DNA of 64,000 nt from Malassezia japonica. Its lineage: Eukaryota > Basidiomycota > Malasseziomycetes > Malasseziales > Malasseziaceae. A program made the translations under genes and the position numbers. This document shows, piece after piece, positions 48,961 to 58,910 of the stretch (within the stretch, counting starts at the first letter, position 1; each line of letters begins with the position of its first letter). Location of the stretch: assembly GCF_029542785.1 (NCBI RefSeq), contig NC_083371.1:62001-126000 (forward strand), in the 5' to 3' direction. The notes under the pieces are model-generated. The model saw nothing but the letters and a program-made list of their open reading frames with translations. It ran no database searches and was not told where the DNA came from.

Positions 48961-51222
48961 ATGCGGCCGTGCGCCTGGCGAGGAGCGGCGAGGGGGCTCC
49001 CGGCGCCGACGCGCCCGCCGCGCGTGCCGGTCGCGCAGCAGGGGCTGCCAGACGATGTGCCACTTGACTGGCTGAGCGTGCGCTCGCTGATGGACCACTG
49101 CATGGGCCGCGGAAACTGGCGGCGCGCGACGCTGCCGGCGTACGCGCTCGAGGGCTTCCCGAAACTGGATCGAGAGCGTTCTGCGCGCGTGCGCGGCGCA
49201 CTGCAAGAGCGTGGGATTGAAGAGAATGCGTTCGTGGCGTGGTACAATAGCATAACACGCGCGACATGGCAGGAAAGCGCAGCGATCCTCGCAACACTGG
49301 ACGAAATTCCCCCGTTTGTGCTCCAGCGCGCGCTCGTGCGCGTCGGCCACGGGGATGCAGCAAGCGCGGTGCGCATCGCAGAACGGTGTGTGCCGACGTA
49401 CTCGGTCGATAATGCGACTCGCATCGTGCATCTCCTCATGGACAAGTGCCTCGCCGAGCGGCAGTGGCACGTCGCCGCGCCCATGACGCGGCTCGTCGTC
49501 CAGACGGCCGCCGCATGGCTCGATCGGCGGAATGCACAGCCGCAGCAGGCGGACGTGCTCGTGCAGCAGTGTGCACGGTACCTGCTCCAGGCAGAGCACG
49601 ACGTGCGCGTGCGCAATGCGCTCCTCGACCTCGTCCGTCTTGCACAGACGCGCCTGCCGGCGTCCGCGGCGTGGATCGAGGCGTACATTATGGATCGCGC
49701 TGCGCCGCGCCCGGGGCGGCGTGTGCGCCGCGGCGCAGACTGGGTCGTGGACCCGACGCTGATCGAGGCGCTCCTCGAACAAGGCAGCAACACGGCAGGC
49801 CTGCTCGATCTGGGTGTGCGTGTCGCGGCCGTGCATCGCGATACAGAGCGTGCAAACGCATGGTTCGCACGTATCGAGCCCGAGGCGCGGCCCACCGCGG
49901 CGTTTCTCCGTGCCCTCGCCACGTCGCCGCATTCGGCAGACGTACAGGCGGCATGGGCGCTCTTTGATGCAATGTGCACTGGAAAAGAGGCACAGAGTGC
50001 ACGCCTCGCCGACTGGATGCTGATGGTGCGTGCGGCAGCTGGCGATAGCCGCATTCCGGCCCAGCATGTGCTCGGCCTCTTGCAGCTCTACGAAGGGCAC
50101 GCAGAGAGCGCCGCGCGGGGTGCGGCGCGGTGGCACGCGCCTGCGGCGATCTGCGAACAGCTCGCCACGTCGCGCGTCGCACACTCCAGTGCGATGGATG
50201 GCTTCTTGGCGCGCGGCGATCTGCCGCGTGCGCTCGGCGTGTGGCATGCAATGCTGCGGCGCGGCATTGCGCCGGACGTTGCGGCGCTTGCGTCCGTGTG
50301 CAAGGTGCATTTCCGTACCGGACGCGCCGCCGACGCCTTGCGCGAGGTCGCGCGATGGTGCCACGAAGGCGTCGTGCTCCAGGACGGCGTCGGTGGATGG
50401 ATGCCGATGGCGCCCGAAGCGCCGCAAGATACCCCCGGCACGGCCGTCGAGGCCCAGGCCACGCCCCACCGCGTGCAGGCGACAACGTACCTGGCGAATA
50501 TCGTGCTTGAAGGCCTGCTGCACGTCGGCTCGTTTCATACCCTCTTTCATGTCTGGCGCGCGCTCGGGCCCGCGCTGCACGTCCGTCCCGATGTTGTGTC
50601 GCTCGACCTTGTGCTGCGTGCAGCGATCCTCGATGCGGATAGCGTCGCGGGCGAGGCGTCGTCCGAGTCGCCGCCGCTCTTTCATCCATACGCCGCGCGC
50701 GAGTACTTCCGGCGCACGCTGCACAGCCAGCACCCCGAGCTTGCGGCGTGCACGAGTGCACTGGACGCCGCGTCCAAGCACTGGCTCGTGCGTGGCGAGC
50801 AGCGGCTGCGGCGCTGGGAGCGCTGGCTCGAGCAGCGTGTCGCGAAGCTCTTTTCGAGCGCGCCGACGACGACCGCGGTCGACGTGCCGCTGGAGCCAAC
50901 GCCGGTCGTGCTCGATGCGCGTGTCTTTGCGCGGTACGCCATGCTATTGTATACGCTGCGCAGTGTGGGGGGTGGCACCGGCATCTATGAAGAGCTCTTC
51001 CGCATCCCGGCGTACATGCAGGCGCTCGACCTCGCGCCGGAGCGGAGTATGCTGTGTCTGCTGTACTGTGCACAGGACGAGGTGCTTCCGCCGGGCGTCG
51101 CGAGTCGGCAAGGGCAGACGCCGCTCGATGTCGCATTGCGGCAGTGGCTCGACGAGGCCGAGATTCCCGGAGAAGCCGAGATCGGCGAGTGGTTCCGTGC
51201 ACAGAGTATGTATCATAGGTAG
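48961..51222 (+). CDS. pentatricopeptide-repeat protein, probably mitochondrial
   Basis: Intronless, 753 residues. The N-terminus (MRPCAWRGAARGLPAPTRPP) is basic and acid-free, compatible with mitochondrial import. The body is alpha-helical. Clear PPR-like units are seen, for example DGFLARGDLPRALGVWHAML followed by RRGIAPDVAALASV, and EGLLHVGSFHTLFHVWRALG followed by PDVVSLDLVLRAA. PPR proteins bind organellar RNA and control stability or translation of mitochondrial messages. I cannot assign it to a named fungal factor. Confidence 0.65.
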   Translation: MRPCAWRGAARGLPAPTRPPRVPVAQQGLPDDVPLDWLSVRSLMDHCMGRGNWRRATLPAYALEGFPKLDRERSARVRGALQERGIEENAFVAWYNSITRATWQESAAILATLDEIPPFVLQRALVRVGHGDAASAVRIAERCVPTYSVDNATRIVHLLMDKCLAERQWHVAAPMTRLVVQTAAAWLDRRNAQPQQADVLVQQCARYLLQAEHDVRVRNALLDLVRLAQTRLPASAAWIEAYIMDRAAPRPGRRVRRGADWVVDPTLIEALLEQGSNTAGLLDLGVRVAAVHRDTERANAWFARIEPEARPTAAFLRALATSPHSADVQAAWALFDAMCTGKEAQSARLADWMLMVRAAAGDSRIPAQHVLGLLQLYEGHAESAARGAARWHAPAAICEQLATSRVAHSSAMDGFLARGDLPRALGVWHAMLRRGIAPDVAALASVCKVHFRTGRAADALREVARWCHEGVVLQDGVGGWMPMAPEAPQDTPGTAVEAQATPHRVQATTYLANIVLEGLLHVGSFHTLFHVWRALGPALHVRPDVVSLDLVLRAAILDADSVAGEASSESPPLFHPYAAREYFRRTLHSQHPELAACTSALDAASKHWLVRGEQRLRRWERWLEQRVAKLFSSAPTTTAVDVPLEPTPVVLDARVFARYAMLLYTLRSVGGGTGIYEELFRIPAYMQALDLAPERSMLCLLYCAQDEVLPPGVASRQGQTPLDVALRQWLDEAEIPGEAEIGEWFRAQSMYHR

Positions 51223-51604
51223 GAGGGCGTGGGTTGGTTGGTGTATAGAGCTGGGTATGCAAGTCGTTTCAAGCGCTGTTGATGATGAACAGGCAGAGAA
51301 GGCAGCGTTGGATTGGTAGAGATTGGGTGCGACAGGCAAGTGACTGGACCGAGGGGCAGGAAATGGGCGCGCCGCAATGCCATGTGTTGTACACGAGTCT
51401 GCTATGTGCGCCTAGTAGTACAGCTCTGACGACGATCCAAAGTCGCGGGCATACTGTGCCTCGAGCAGGCCAAGCCCATGACGAAAGCTCCGCGCAGTGG
51501 TCCGAGCACAATCCGCCCTAGTGGAGAATGGGCCAATTTTGGCGCTGCCGCCTTGTTGCTCGGCGCCGGGCCACGTACTACATGCCGCCTGCTCTGCTAC
51601 ACTG
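51223..51604. other. 382-bp gap between converging genes
   Basis: No firm gene. The plus strand has a 20-codon ATG frame near 51257-51319. The minus strand has an open C-terminal-looking stretch ending SSSELYY at 51412, without an in-frame ATG or acceptable splice donor. Base composition is less GC-rich than the genes. A small spliced gene or a non-coding RNA cannot be excluded. Confidence 0.35.
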
Positions 51605-52936
51605 CTACGTGCTATAGCGCCCCATCCGCACGCTCGTCTCGACGGTCGCGAGCCCCGCCCGCTGCGCGTCAGGCGCCTGCAGCTGAGGCGTATCGCTGAC
51701 CTTGACGATGTACGCATGCTTTGGCTGCGTCTCGCGCGCGACATGCATCATATGTGTGTGCGGCTCGTACACGCCCACCGGCGGCTCGCGCTCGCGGCGT
51801 GTGCGCACCTGCTGGAGGCGTGCCGCCTCCTTGAGCGCCTTGCGCGGCGCCGCGTCCTCGCTCCGCTCCCACGGCGGGCGCACGTCGTGCAGCAGATGCT
51901 CGTCTTCCGACGCGACCATTGCCTGGGCGTCCTGGAGCGGCTCGACGGCCGTGCGCGCTGTGCTATTCGGCAGCGCAGACAGGCGCTCGCGGCGTCCCTC
52001 TGCAATGTCCGCGTTGAGCGACGCGACGCCCCGCGCGTACTCTGCGATCCAGTTCTCCTCCGTGAGCTCGGCGCGCTGCAGCGCTAGGCGGCGCTGTGTC
52101 CACTGCCCTGCGCGCTCGAACGGCGTATGTCCTGCATCGCCAAACGTCGTGACGACCGCCTCGCCCTGCGGGTCGATCGTTGTATAGGTCGCCGCGTCCG
52201 GGCGGCGGCGGCCGCGCTCGCGCTCGCGGTCGCTTTCCCGGCGGCGCTCGGCGCGAAGGATCTCCTCGATGGACGGCATGCTCACCAGCGCGCCCTCCTT
52301 GTGTCCCTCGCGGCGCGCATTCGCCTCGTAGTAGTCGTCGACGACCATGCGGCCGCGCGTAATGATGCGTGCGCCGACCAGCTGAAAGACGGAGCGCGCG
52401 GTGACGATCGTCACGTTGCGGACGCGCAGCTGGGCAGTGAGGCGCGAATCGCTCATCAGGTGCTCCTTTTCCTCGGGCGATAGCACGACCTTGTGCAGGA
52501 GGGGGTGCTTGCGGAAGAAGTACGCCGACTCGCGGAACCCGAGGGCACGCGCGACGTCGATCGACAGCATATACAGACGCTCCGGATCGGCGCGGTCCGG
52601 CAGCGTAAACGTCGGCACGCGGTACGCGCGTCCTCCCTGGAGGCGCCCCGAAGCGTCGACCTTTTTCTCGCCCGCTGCGTCCGTGTCGAGCGCGAGCTGG
52701 TCGTCTTCGATGCGGTAGTCGCGCCCTTCGACGTGCACGGTGTCGCCCTCTTCGCCCGACTCTTCGCCGGATTCCTCGTCGCTTTCCGACGCGTCGCGGC
52801 GCGAGTCGCTGTACACGTCCGATGACTCGTCTTCCTCCTCGCTCACGACGCGCGTTGCGCTGCGGCGAGGGCGCGTTCGGCGCGCCGGCTCCTCCGACTC
52901 GTCGCGCGTCCGCCGACGGCTCCGCAGGGACGGCAT
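51605..52936 (-). CDS. RSC7: Rsc7/Swp82-family chromatin remodelling subunit
   Basis: Intronless, 443 residues. An acidic and Arg/Ser-rich N-terminal tail precedes the Rsc7/Swp82 domain: GRAYRVPTFTLPDR, RLYMLSIDVARALGFRESAY, HKVVLSPEEKEHL and VTIVTARSVFQLVGARIITR, then GRMVVDDYYEANARREG. This domain is found in RSC and SWI/SNF of fungi and is fungus-specific in its full form. A charged helical segment (RRESDRERERGRRRPD) and a C-terminal part with HTPFERAGQWTQRR follow. Which complex it joins cannot be told from sequence. The start, ATG 52936, is 39 bp from the divergent ubiquitin protease. Confidence 0.82.
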   Translation of the reverse strand: MPSLRSRRRTRDESEEPARRTRPRRSATRVVSEEEDESSDVYSDSRRDASESDEESGEESGEEGDTVHVEGRDYRIEDDQLALDTDAAGEKKVDASGRLQGGRAYRVPTFTLPDRADPERLYMLSIDVARALGFRESAYFFRKHPLLHKVVLSPEEKEHLMSDSRLTAQLRVRNVTIVTARSVFQLVGARIITRGRMVVDDYYEANARREGHKEGALVSMPSIEEILRAERRRESDRERERGRRRPDAATYTTIDPQGEAVVTTFGDAGHTPFERAGQWTQRRLALQRAELTEENWIAEYARGVASLNADIAEGRRERLSALPNSTARTAVEPLQDAQAMVASEDEHLLHDVRPPWERSEDAAPRKALKEAARLQQVRTRREREPPVGVYEPHTHMMHVARETQPKHAYIVKVSDTPQLQAPDAQRAGLATVETSVRMGRYST

Positions 52937-52975
52937 TGGTAGCTTAGTAATTCCCCAGACGGGTGTTCGTTCGCG

Positions 52976-55527
52976 ATGCCGTCGAGCGGCGCGGGGGCCG
53001 ATGCGGCGCTCTCGCCGAGCCATCCGGTGAACCTGCGCAAGCAGGTGCGCTTGCAGCTCGATCCATCCTTCTCTGTGAAAAGCTATATTGGCGCCGCGGC
53101 GACGCTCCTGGAAAAGGCGCAGATGGCCGACGCCCAGGGCAACCTCGAGTCGGCGTTTGTGCACTATTTGACGACAGCGAGGTAGGTACCCGTGCTAAGA
53201 CAGTGTCGCATCCTTCGTGCCAAAGCATACCGAATGGGCCGAGGTGAAGCAGCAGCGCGGCGCGACGTTTGTCGCCTACCAGGAGCTGATGAATGTAGGT
53301 CGAGTGGCTAATGCAGCGCACGCCCGAGATTGTGCGCCGGTCGCAGGCGATCGAGGCGGAGCTCAAGGCGCGCGAGGAGCGCGTGCCGTCGCCGGACTCG
53401 GACACGGACGAGCTCGCGCGCAAGTTTGCCGCACTCAAGAACGACGGGGATAGCCGGGGCGGCAGTCCTCAGAAAGACGCACCGAGCCACTCGAGCAGCC
53501 CCGTGCGGCCGCTGCCGACGCCCCGCGACGAGAGCGCACGCCTCTCGCCGCAGCGCCCGTCGTCGACGCACAAGACGTCGCCACCGGCGGTTCCGCCGAG
53601 CCTCGCGCCCAGTGTGGCGCCCACGCCGGCGGCCTCGGGAAGCACGCCGAGCCCCCCGCCGATGGCGCCAGGCGCGGTGCCGGGCGGCGCGTGCCTCCCG
53701 GTCGACGAGCTGTGGACATTCATGTTTCCCGGTTTTGACCGCACCACGGATGCGAGCGGGCGCGAAGTGCTGTCAAAGCGCCCCGGCCTGCGCATTCTGC
53801 TGCTCGATGTACGCCCCCGGCCTGTGCACGATGCCGGCCACCTGCGCGGGGCCGACTGCGTGTGCATCGACCCCGCGTGGCTGCGCACGCCACCGGTCTC
53901 GACGATGGAGCTCGAAGAGGAGCTCGAGCGTGTGTCGAGCGCCGAGGCCGTGCGCTTTGCGCAGCGTGCCTCGTACGATTTGCTGGTCATTTACGACGAA
54001 AACACGCGTGCGTTTGGCGCCGCTGGCCTGCATACGCCCGAGCAAGCGTTGATCGATGCGCTGGTGCGTGCGATCCGCCCGGATCTTGACAATGCGCCTG
54101 CGCTGCTGCGCGGCGGCTTTTCGTCGTGGTCGCGGGCGGTGGGCGATGCGGGCGTCATCGCGACGCCGGGCGTGCAGCACGACACGCTCCAGGCCGTGAA
54201 GCAGTCGCGCGTCGAGGGGTACCGCGTGCCGTCGAGCGATATCAGCAAGCCGCCGCGCGCGTACCACAGCCCGTCGAGCCGCGACATTCCTCCGTCGCTC
54301 CTCTCGGGCGGTGCCGCGCAGCGTGCGAGCGAGCGGAGCATGCTTGCGCCGCCGCCGCCCGCTGCGCCGCCCGCCGGGAGCGTGCACCGGATGCAAGCGG
54401 CGCCGGTGCGCCCGCGCGAGGTGCGTGTGCCGGACGTGCGTGTCGGGATGAGCGGCCTGCGCAACTTTGGCAATACGTGCTACATGAACGCGACGCTGCA
54501 GTGTCTTTCTGCGACTGTGCTCCTGTCGCGCTACATGCTCGACGGGACCTTTAAGAAGGCGATCAACTTGCAGAACCCGCTCGGGACGCGCGGCGCGCTT
54601 GCCGAGGCCTTTGCGCAGCTGCTGCGTGTGATGTGGTCGCAGCAGTACGCCTCGCTCTCGCCGAACTCGTTCCGCAGCCAGATTGCCAAGTTTGCGCCGG
54701 CCTTTGGGTCGAACGAGCAGCAAGACAGCCAGGAGTTTCTCACGTTCCTGCTCGACGGTCTGCACGAGGACCTGAACCTCGTGCAGCAGCGCCCCCCCGC
54801 GATCGAGCTTGGCGAGGCGCAGCAGGCCGAGCTCGACCGCCTCCCGCCGCAGCTCGCGAGCGTTGCGGAATGGAGCATGTACCGCCGGCGCAACGATAGC
54901 GTGATTGTCGACGCATTCCAAGGGCAGTTGCGCAATCACCTGCAGTGCCTGACGTGCGGCAAGACGTCGACGACCTACAATGCCTTCCTCTCGCTCTCGC
55001 TCCCGGTGGCGCACGGGCGGGGCGTGCACAGCACGACGCTGATGCAGTGTCTCGACGCGTTTGTGCGTGAAGAGGTGCTGGATAAGAGCAATGCGTGGAA
55101 CTGCCCGCGCTGCAAGAAGCCGCGGCGGGCGACCAAGAAGCTGAGCCTGTCACGCCTGCCGCCGATCCTCGTGGTGCACCTGAAGCGCTTCACCTACAAG
55201 GGCCCGGTCACGAACAAGATCAGCACGCCGGTGCACTTTCCCACCACCGGGCTGGATTTGTCCAACTACATGCCGCCGCCGCTGCCCCCGGGGACCTCTG
55301 CGCAGGGGATTCCTGCAAGCGAGAGCCAGCGCCCACCCTACCTGTACGATTTATACGCGGTGACGCACCACTTTGGGTCGCTCACGTCCGGGCACTACAC
55401 CGCCTCGATAAAAAACCAGAGCGCATGGCAGTACTGCGACGACTCGCGCATCGCCCCCGGCGACCCCAACCAGCTCCAGAGCGCCTCTCCCTACGTGCTC
55501 TTTTTCCGGCGGCGGCCGCGTTCATAG
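52976..55527 (+). CDS. ubiquitin-specific protease with rhodanese domain (Doa4/Ubp5/USP8 type)
   Basis: Three exons (52976-53181, 53204-53294, 53317-55527; two 22-nt introns) give 835 residues. The N-terminal helical region, rebuilt by splicing, resembles the USP8 dimerisation/MIT-like domain. A rhodanese-like domain follows (ILLLDVRPRPVHDAGHLRGA). The USP catalytic core has the Cys box GLRNFGNTCYMNATLQCL (~Cys487), a zinc-type pair CPRCKKPRRA with an upstream LTCGK, and the His box HHFGSLTSGHYTA (~His792). The order matches yeast Doa4/Ubp5, which deubiquitinate endosomal cargo before ESCRT-III sorting. A Pro/Ser-rich linker may hold Bro1 and kinase sites. The stop is followed after 15 bp by the COX16-ERV1 gene. 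Confidence 0.88.
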
Positions 55528-55542
55528 CTGACTAAGCCAACC

Positions 55543-56490
55543 ATGTTCTCCGCGTTTCGTGCGGCGCCAGGGTCGTGGCGTGCGCGCGTACACGGCGCGT
55601 TCATGGCGCGGGTGCGCCGCAACCCGACGCTCTTTTTCGGGGTGCCGTTTATCGGCTCGATTGTCTTTGCCTCGTTTGCGCTGACGAGCCTCACGCAGAT
55701 CCGCTACATCCAGCACGAGCAACGCCACAAGACGCTCTCCCAGGAAGAAAACCTGAAACTCAAGAGCGACCGCAAGCCCCTCGATATCCGCGAAGAGTAC
55801 TTTAAGCTCCAGGCGAAAGACGACGGTCTGGACGACTGGGAGCCGAAGCGCGTCGCGCGCCCGGCCGGCATGCCGGAGTGGGGCGGCGTGCCGCAGCCCG
55901 CCGCACCGGGCAAGGAGGCGGTCGCGGCCGACACATCGCAGCACTCGGGCTCGTCGTTCTTTGCGCGCCGCGTCGCACACGCAGAAGAGGCGCACGAAGC
56001 GGACACGACGCCGGCGCCGCCGGCGCGGCGGCCGCCGACCGTCCTCGGGCCGGACGGCAAACCGTGCCGCGCGTGCAATGCGCGCACGGCCTTTGGCGCC
56101 GCGATGCGCACGCAGGCCAAGAAGCACGACGCGTGCCCCCCGGACATTGAGGAGCTCGGACGGAGTACATGGACGTTTTTACATAGCGCCGCGGCGCACT
56201 ATCCAGACGAGCCGAGCGACGTGCAGCGCACGCACATGCGCTCGGTGCTCGAGGCGCTGCCGCACGTCTATCCCTGCGCGACCTGCGCCGCGGAGCTCCA
56301 CGAAGAGTACGGCCGCCAGGCGCCGGAGGCGCGTGCAGATGCAGTGGACAGCGCAACGGCGCTGCAGGTATATGTCTGCACGCTGCACAACGAGGTGAAT
56401 GCGCGCCTCGGGAAGAAGGTATGGGACTGCAGCGACCTGAAGCGCTTGCGCCACCGTTGGTACGAGCCACCAGAGGATAGGGAATGCTAA
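55543..56490 (+). CDS. COX16-ERV1 fusion protein
   Basis: One uninterrupted 315-residue frame contains two known proteins. Residues ~27-114 are Cox16, the inner-membrane assembly factor of cytochrome oxidase: RRNPTLFFGVPFIGSI with a single membrane helix, RYIQHEQRHKTLSQEE, and LDIREEYFKLQ. After a ~60-residue linker come the Erv1/ALR sulfhydryl oxidase parts: shuttle pair CRAC (175-178), GRSTWTFLHSAAAHYPD, the active site YPCATC (Cys245, Cys248) by the FAD, HNEVNARLGKKVWDC (282-296), and structural cysteines 279 and 296, spaced as in yeast Erv1. Erv1 reoxidises Mia40 in the intermembrane space. The fusion would anchor it in the inner membrane. Confidence 0.88.
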   Translation: MFSAFRAAPGSWRARVHGAFMARVRRNPTLFFGVPFIGSIVFASFALTSLTQIRYIQHEQRHKTLSQEENLKLKSDRKPLDIREEYFKLQAKDDGLDDWEPKRVARPAGMPEWGGVPQPAAPGKEAVAADTSQHSGSSFFARRVAHAEEAHEADTTPAPPARRPPTVLGPDGKPCRACNARTAFGAAMRTQAKKHDACPPDIEELGRSTWTFLHSAAAHYPDEPSDVQRTHMRSVLEALPHVYPCATCAAELHEEYGRQAPEARADAVDSATALQVYVCTLHNEVNARLGKKVWDCSDLKRLRHRWYEPPEDREC

Positions 56491-56493
56491 GAG

Positions 56494-57403
56494 CTAGTTG
56501 GGCGCAGCATCGTAGGAACGAGGGGCACGGCTGGGCGACGTGGCGCGGGGGCGGTCGTCGCGGCGGTCGTCGCGGGGGCGGTCGCGGTCGTAGCCGCGGT
56601 CGTAGCCGCGGTCGCGGCCGCCACGGAAACCGCCGCGGGCGTCACGGCCGTCGCGGCTGTCGCGGCTGTCGCGGCCGTCGCGCTTCGGGGGGCCCAGGTA
56701 CTGGCCCGGCGTCGGCGCACGCGCACGCGCACGGCGCGCGACCTGCACGGTAATCGCACGGCCCAACAGCTCGCGCCCGTTCAGCTCCTCGACGGCCTTG
56801 GCTGCATCGTCGACCTGCTCAAACGTCACGAACCCGAATCCACGCGCCTCTTTTGTGTGGGGATCGCGCATGACCTGCGCCTTGATCAGCGCACCGTACG
56901 GCGCAAAGAGCTCCTCAAGGTCCGCATCCTGCGTCTCGCGAGCAAGCGAGGAAATGTGCAGGTTGTTGCCGGGGTTGCCGCCCTCGTTGTCGTCGTCGCT
57001 GCGTCAGGGAAAGCACGTACCGGCGGGGTCCGTCGCGGCGGAAATCGCGGCGCTCGCGGCGGTAGCCGTCGCGGTCGTCGCGGCGGTCGTCACGACGGTC
57101 GTCACGATAGTCGCGGCGGTCGTCGCGGTCGTCGCGGCGGTCATAGTCGCGGCGGTCATAGTCGCGGCGGCGGTCGTTCGGGCGGTAGCTGTCGCGGCGG
57201 TCGTCCCGGCGGTCGTCCCGGCGGTAATTGGGGCGGTAGCTGTCGCGGCGGTCGTCCCGGCGGTCGTCACGACGGTCGTCGCGTTCTCCACGCTCTCCAC
57301 GCTCCTCGCGCTCCTCGCGCTCGGGTGCAACATCAATGCGCTCCTGCTCCATGCGCTCGCCCTCTACGTCGTGCGCTTCCGTCTCGTTGTTCCACTCTGC
57401 CAT
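56494..57403 (-). CDS. SR-like RNA-binding protein with one RRM
   Basis: Two exons on the minus strand (57021-57403, 56494-56998; 22-nt intron) give 295 residues. The N-terminal ~125 residues are almost only Arg, Asp, Glu and Tyr (repeats such as DDRRDDRRD), encoded by 12-bp-type repeats. The RRM follows: NLHISSLARE (RNP2) and ARGFGFVTF (RNP1), most like the Tra2/SR class. A C-terminal Gly/Arg/Asp tail (RGGFRGGRDRGYDRGYDRD) ends in PRSYDAAPN. It is likely nuclear and acts in splicing or mRNA export; the RD-rich arms would promote condensation. With such tiny introns in the genome, splicing factors like this are of interest. A CACGTG box (57453-57458) lies 50 bp upstream. Confidence 0.8.
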
Positions 57404-57479
57404 CAGTAAGCATGCCTACCGTCGGCCATCGTGACGGTGGGGAAAAGTATACCACGTGCTACGGGACGCCCGATCCCGA

Positions 57480-58881
57480 TTAGAAGCCCAGCGAGGTGCG
57501 CAGCTCGTGCTCGAGCGAGGCCTGCTCGGCCTGTGCCGCGTCCACCGAGGTGTTTGCGGCGAGTTTTGAGGCGGCGGCCGCGTCGAATTCGCCGTCTGCC
57601 GCGGGCTGCTCGGCGGTGCACCGTGCGCAGGCGCACGGCCCGAAGCAGTAGTCGCGCCAGAGCAGCTCGCGGCGGCGGCTCGCCGGGAGTTTGGGGTCGA
57701 CGTACGAGATCAGCAGCTCGTCACCCGGTGCGATCGGGCGCACGGCCTGTGCAGAGATGCGCGTCGCGGCCCGGATGCCGCCGCGGCCTGGGACATGCTT
57801 GATCGAGAGGTTCGGCTCGCAGTCGTGGTTCAGGTAGCTGTGCACCAAGTCTGGGTCAGTCGCAAAACGTACATAGGCCGCCGTGGCTCTCCATGTTGAT
57901 ATTGGTGCGCCCCAGCATCCCGAGGAACGCGTCGTAAGAAAAGACGCGGTCGAGCGCTGCGGCAGGAAACGCGGTGCGCTGCACCGGGAAGCGCTTGGGC
58001 AGCTTGTCCTGGCGCGGATCGAGTGCTCTGCACAGGAGCTCCCACGCCTGGCGCATCGCCGGGAGGAACATGGCCTTTTCCATCGACCAGCCGGGGTTGC
58101 GTGCGCGGCGCTCGAGCTCCGAGACCGTCGCAAAGGCGTCGAGGTGGCGCAGCGTCTCGTCAAACGACGCTTTCGCGTCGTGCGTCGGCAGGCCGTGCAC
58201 CGTTGCGCCGGTCGTCGGCGAGACCGACGGCGGGGGATGCGCGGACTCGGTGAGCAGCAGCCGCGCGAGCGCACGCGCGACATTGTGCAGCGAGTGCCAC
58301 TGGTACTGCTCGAGGAACTTGAGCAGCGGCTCCGCGTTCGGATTCAGGCCGGGGCACAGCAGCGCATGGTGCGTGCTCTGTGCGCGGCCCTGGCAGATCC
58401 GGTTGCAGAAGCGCGCGCCGCACTTGCCGGTGCCGCACGCAATCGCCAGCGTGCTCCCCGACGTGGGGTGGAAGCAGTGCGCACACAGCTCGCCGCTCAG
58501 CAGGCGCGGCAGCTGGCTCGGCGGGGGGGCAGCGAGGAAGGCGTCCTCGACAAAAAGCGACTGCCCTTCGGCAAACGGCTTGGTCGCGACGAGCCCACGC
58601 CCCTTGACCTCGTCAAAGTACTTGGCCGCGACGCCGTCAGGCAGCGGCACCGACTCGTCGACCGACGACACCGGCACCCACGGCTGCTTCTGCGTGCCTT
58701 GGCGCAGGCCGGCCGTCTGCAAGAGCTTGCGGAAGCGCTTCTCGCTCAACGACCAGCCGTGCTCGGCCTGGAGCGCGCCCAGGAGCTTGGCAATGCCCAG
58801 CGTCGGCGTCGGCGCCTCGTAGTGCGCGCGCGCCGCTTGGACGACTTCCTCGTCGGTCGGCACACGACTTTGATCGCTCAT
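57480..58881 (-). CDS. SET5: SET-domain methyltransferase, Set5-like
   Basis: Two exons (57873-58881, 57480-57850; 22-nt intron) give 459 residues. A split SET domain encloses a cysteine-rich MYND-like insert (CAHCFHPTSGS ... CGTGKCGARFCNRIC). The catalytic part GGLYLVHSYLNHDCEPNLSI forms across the splice junction, and a post-SET cysteine cluster is present (CFGPCACARC). Yeast Set5 methylates histone H4 on lysines 5, 8 and 12. The N-terminal helical region (YEAPTPTLGIAKLLGAL, then ...GWSLSEKRFRKLL) is also seen in fungal Set5. ATG 58881 is used; the frame upstream has only GTG and runs into the NST1 stop. Confidence 0.85.
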
Positions 58882-58910
58882 AAAGAAGGGCAAATGTCCA
58901 ATTTTTTCCA

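Noticed and set aside
48868..50781. 637-codon open frame antisense to the PPR gene
   Set aside because: Overlaps the eIF2-gamma start and the PPR gene; no motif, and the plus strand shows PPR repeats.
51412..51744. 110-codon minus-strand frame as a gene
   Set aside because: Runs through the end of RSC7 in another frame and has no ATG; kept only as a hint in the gap entry.
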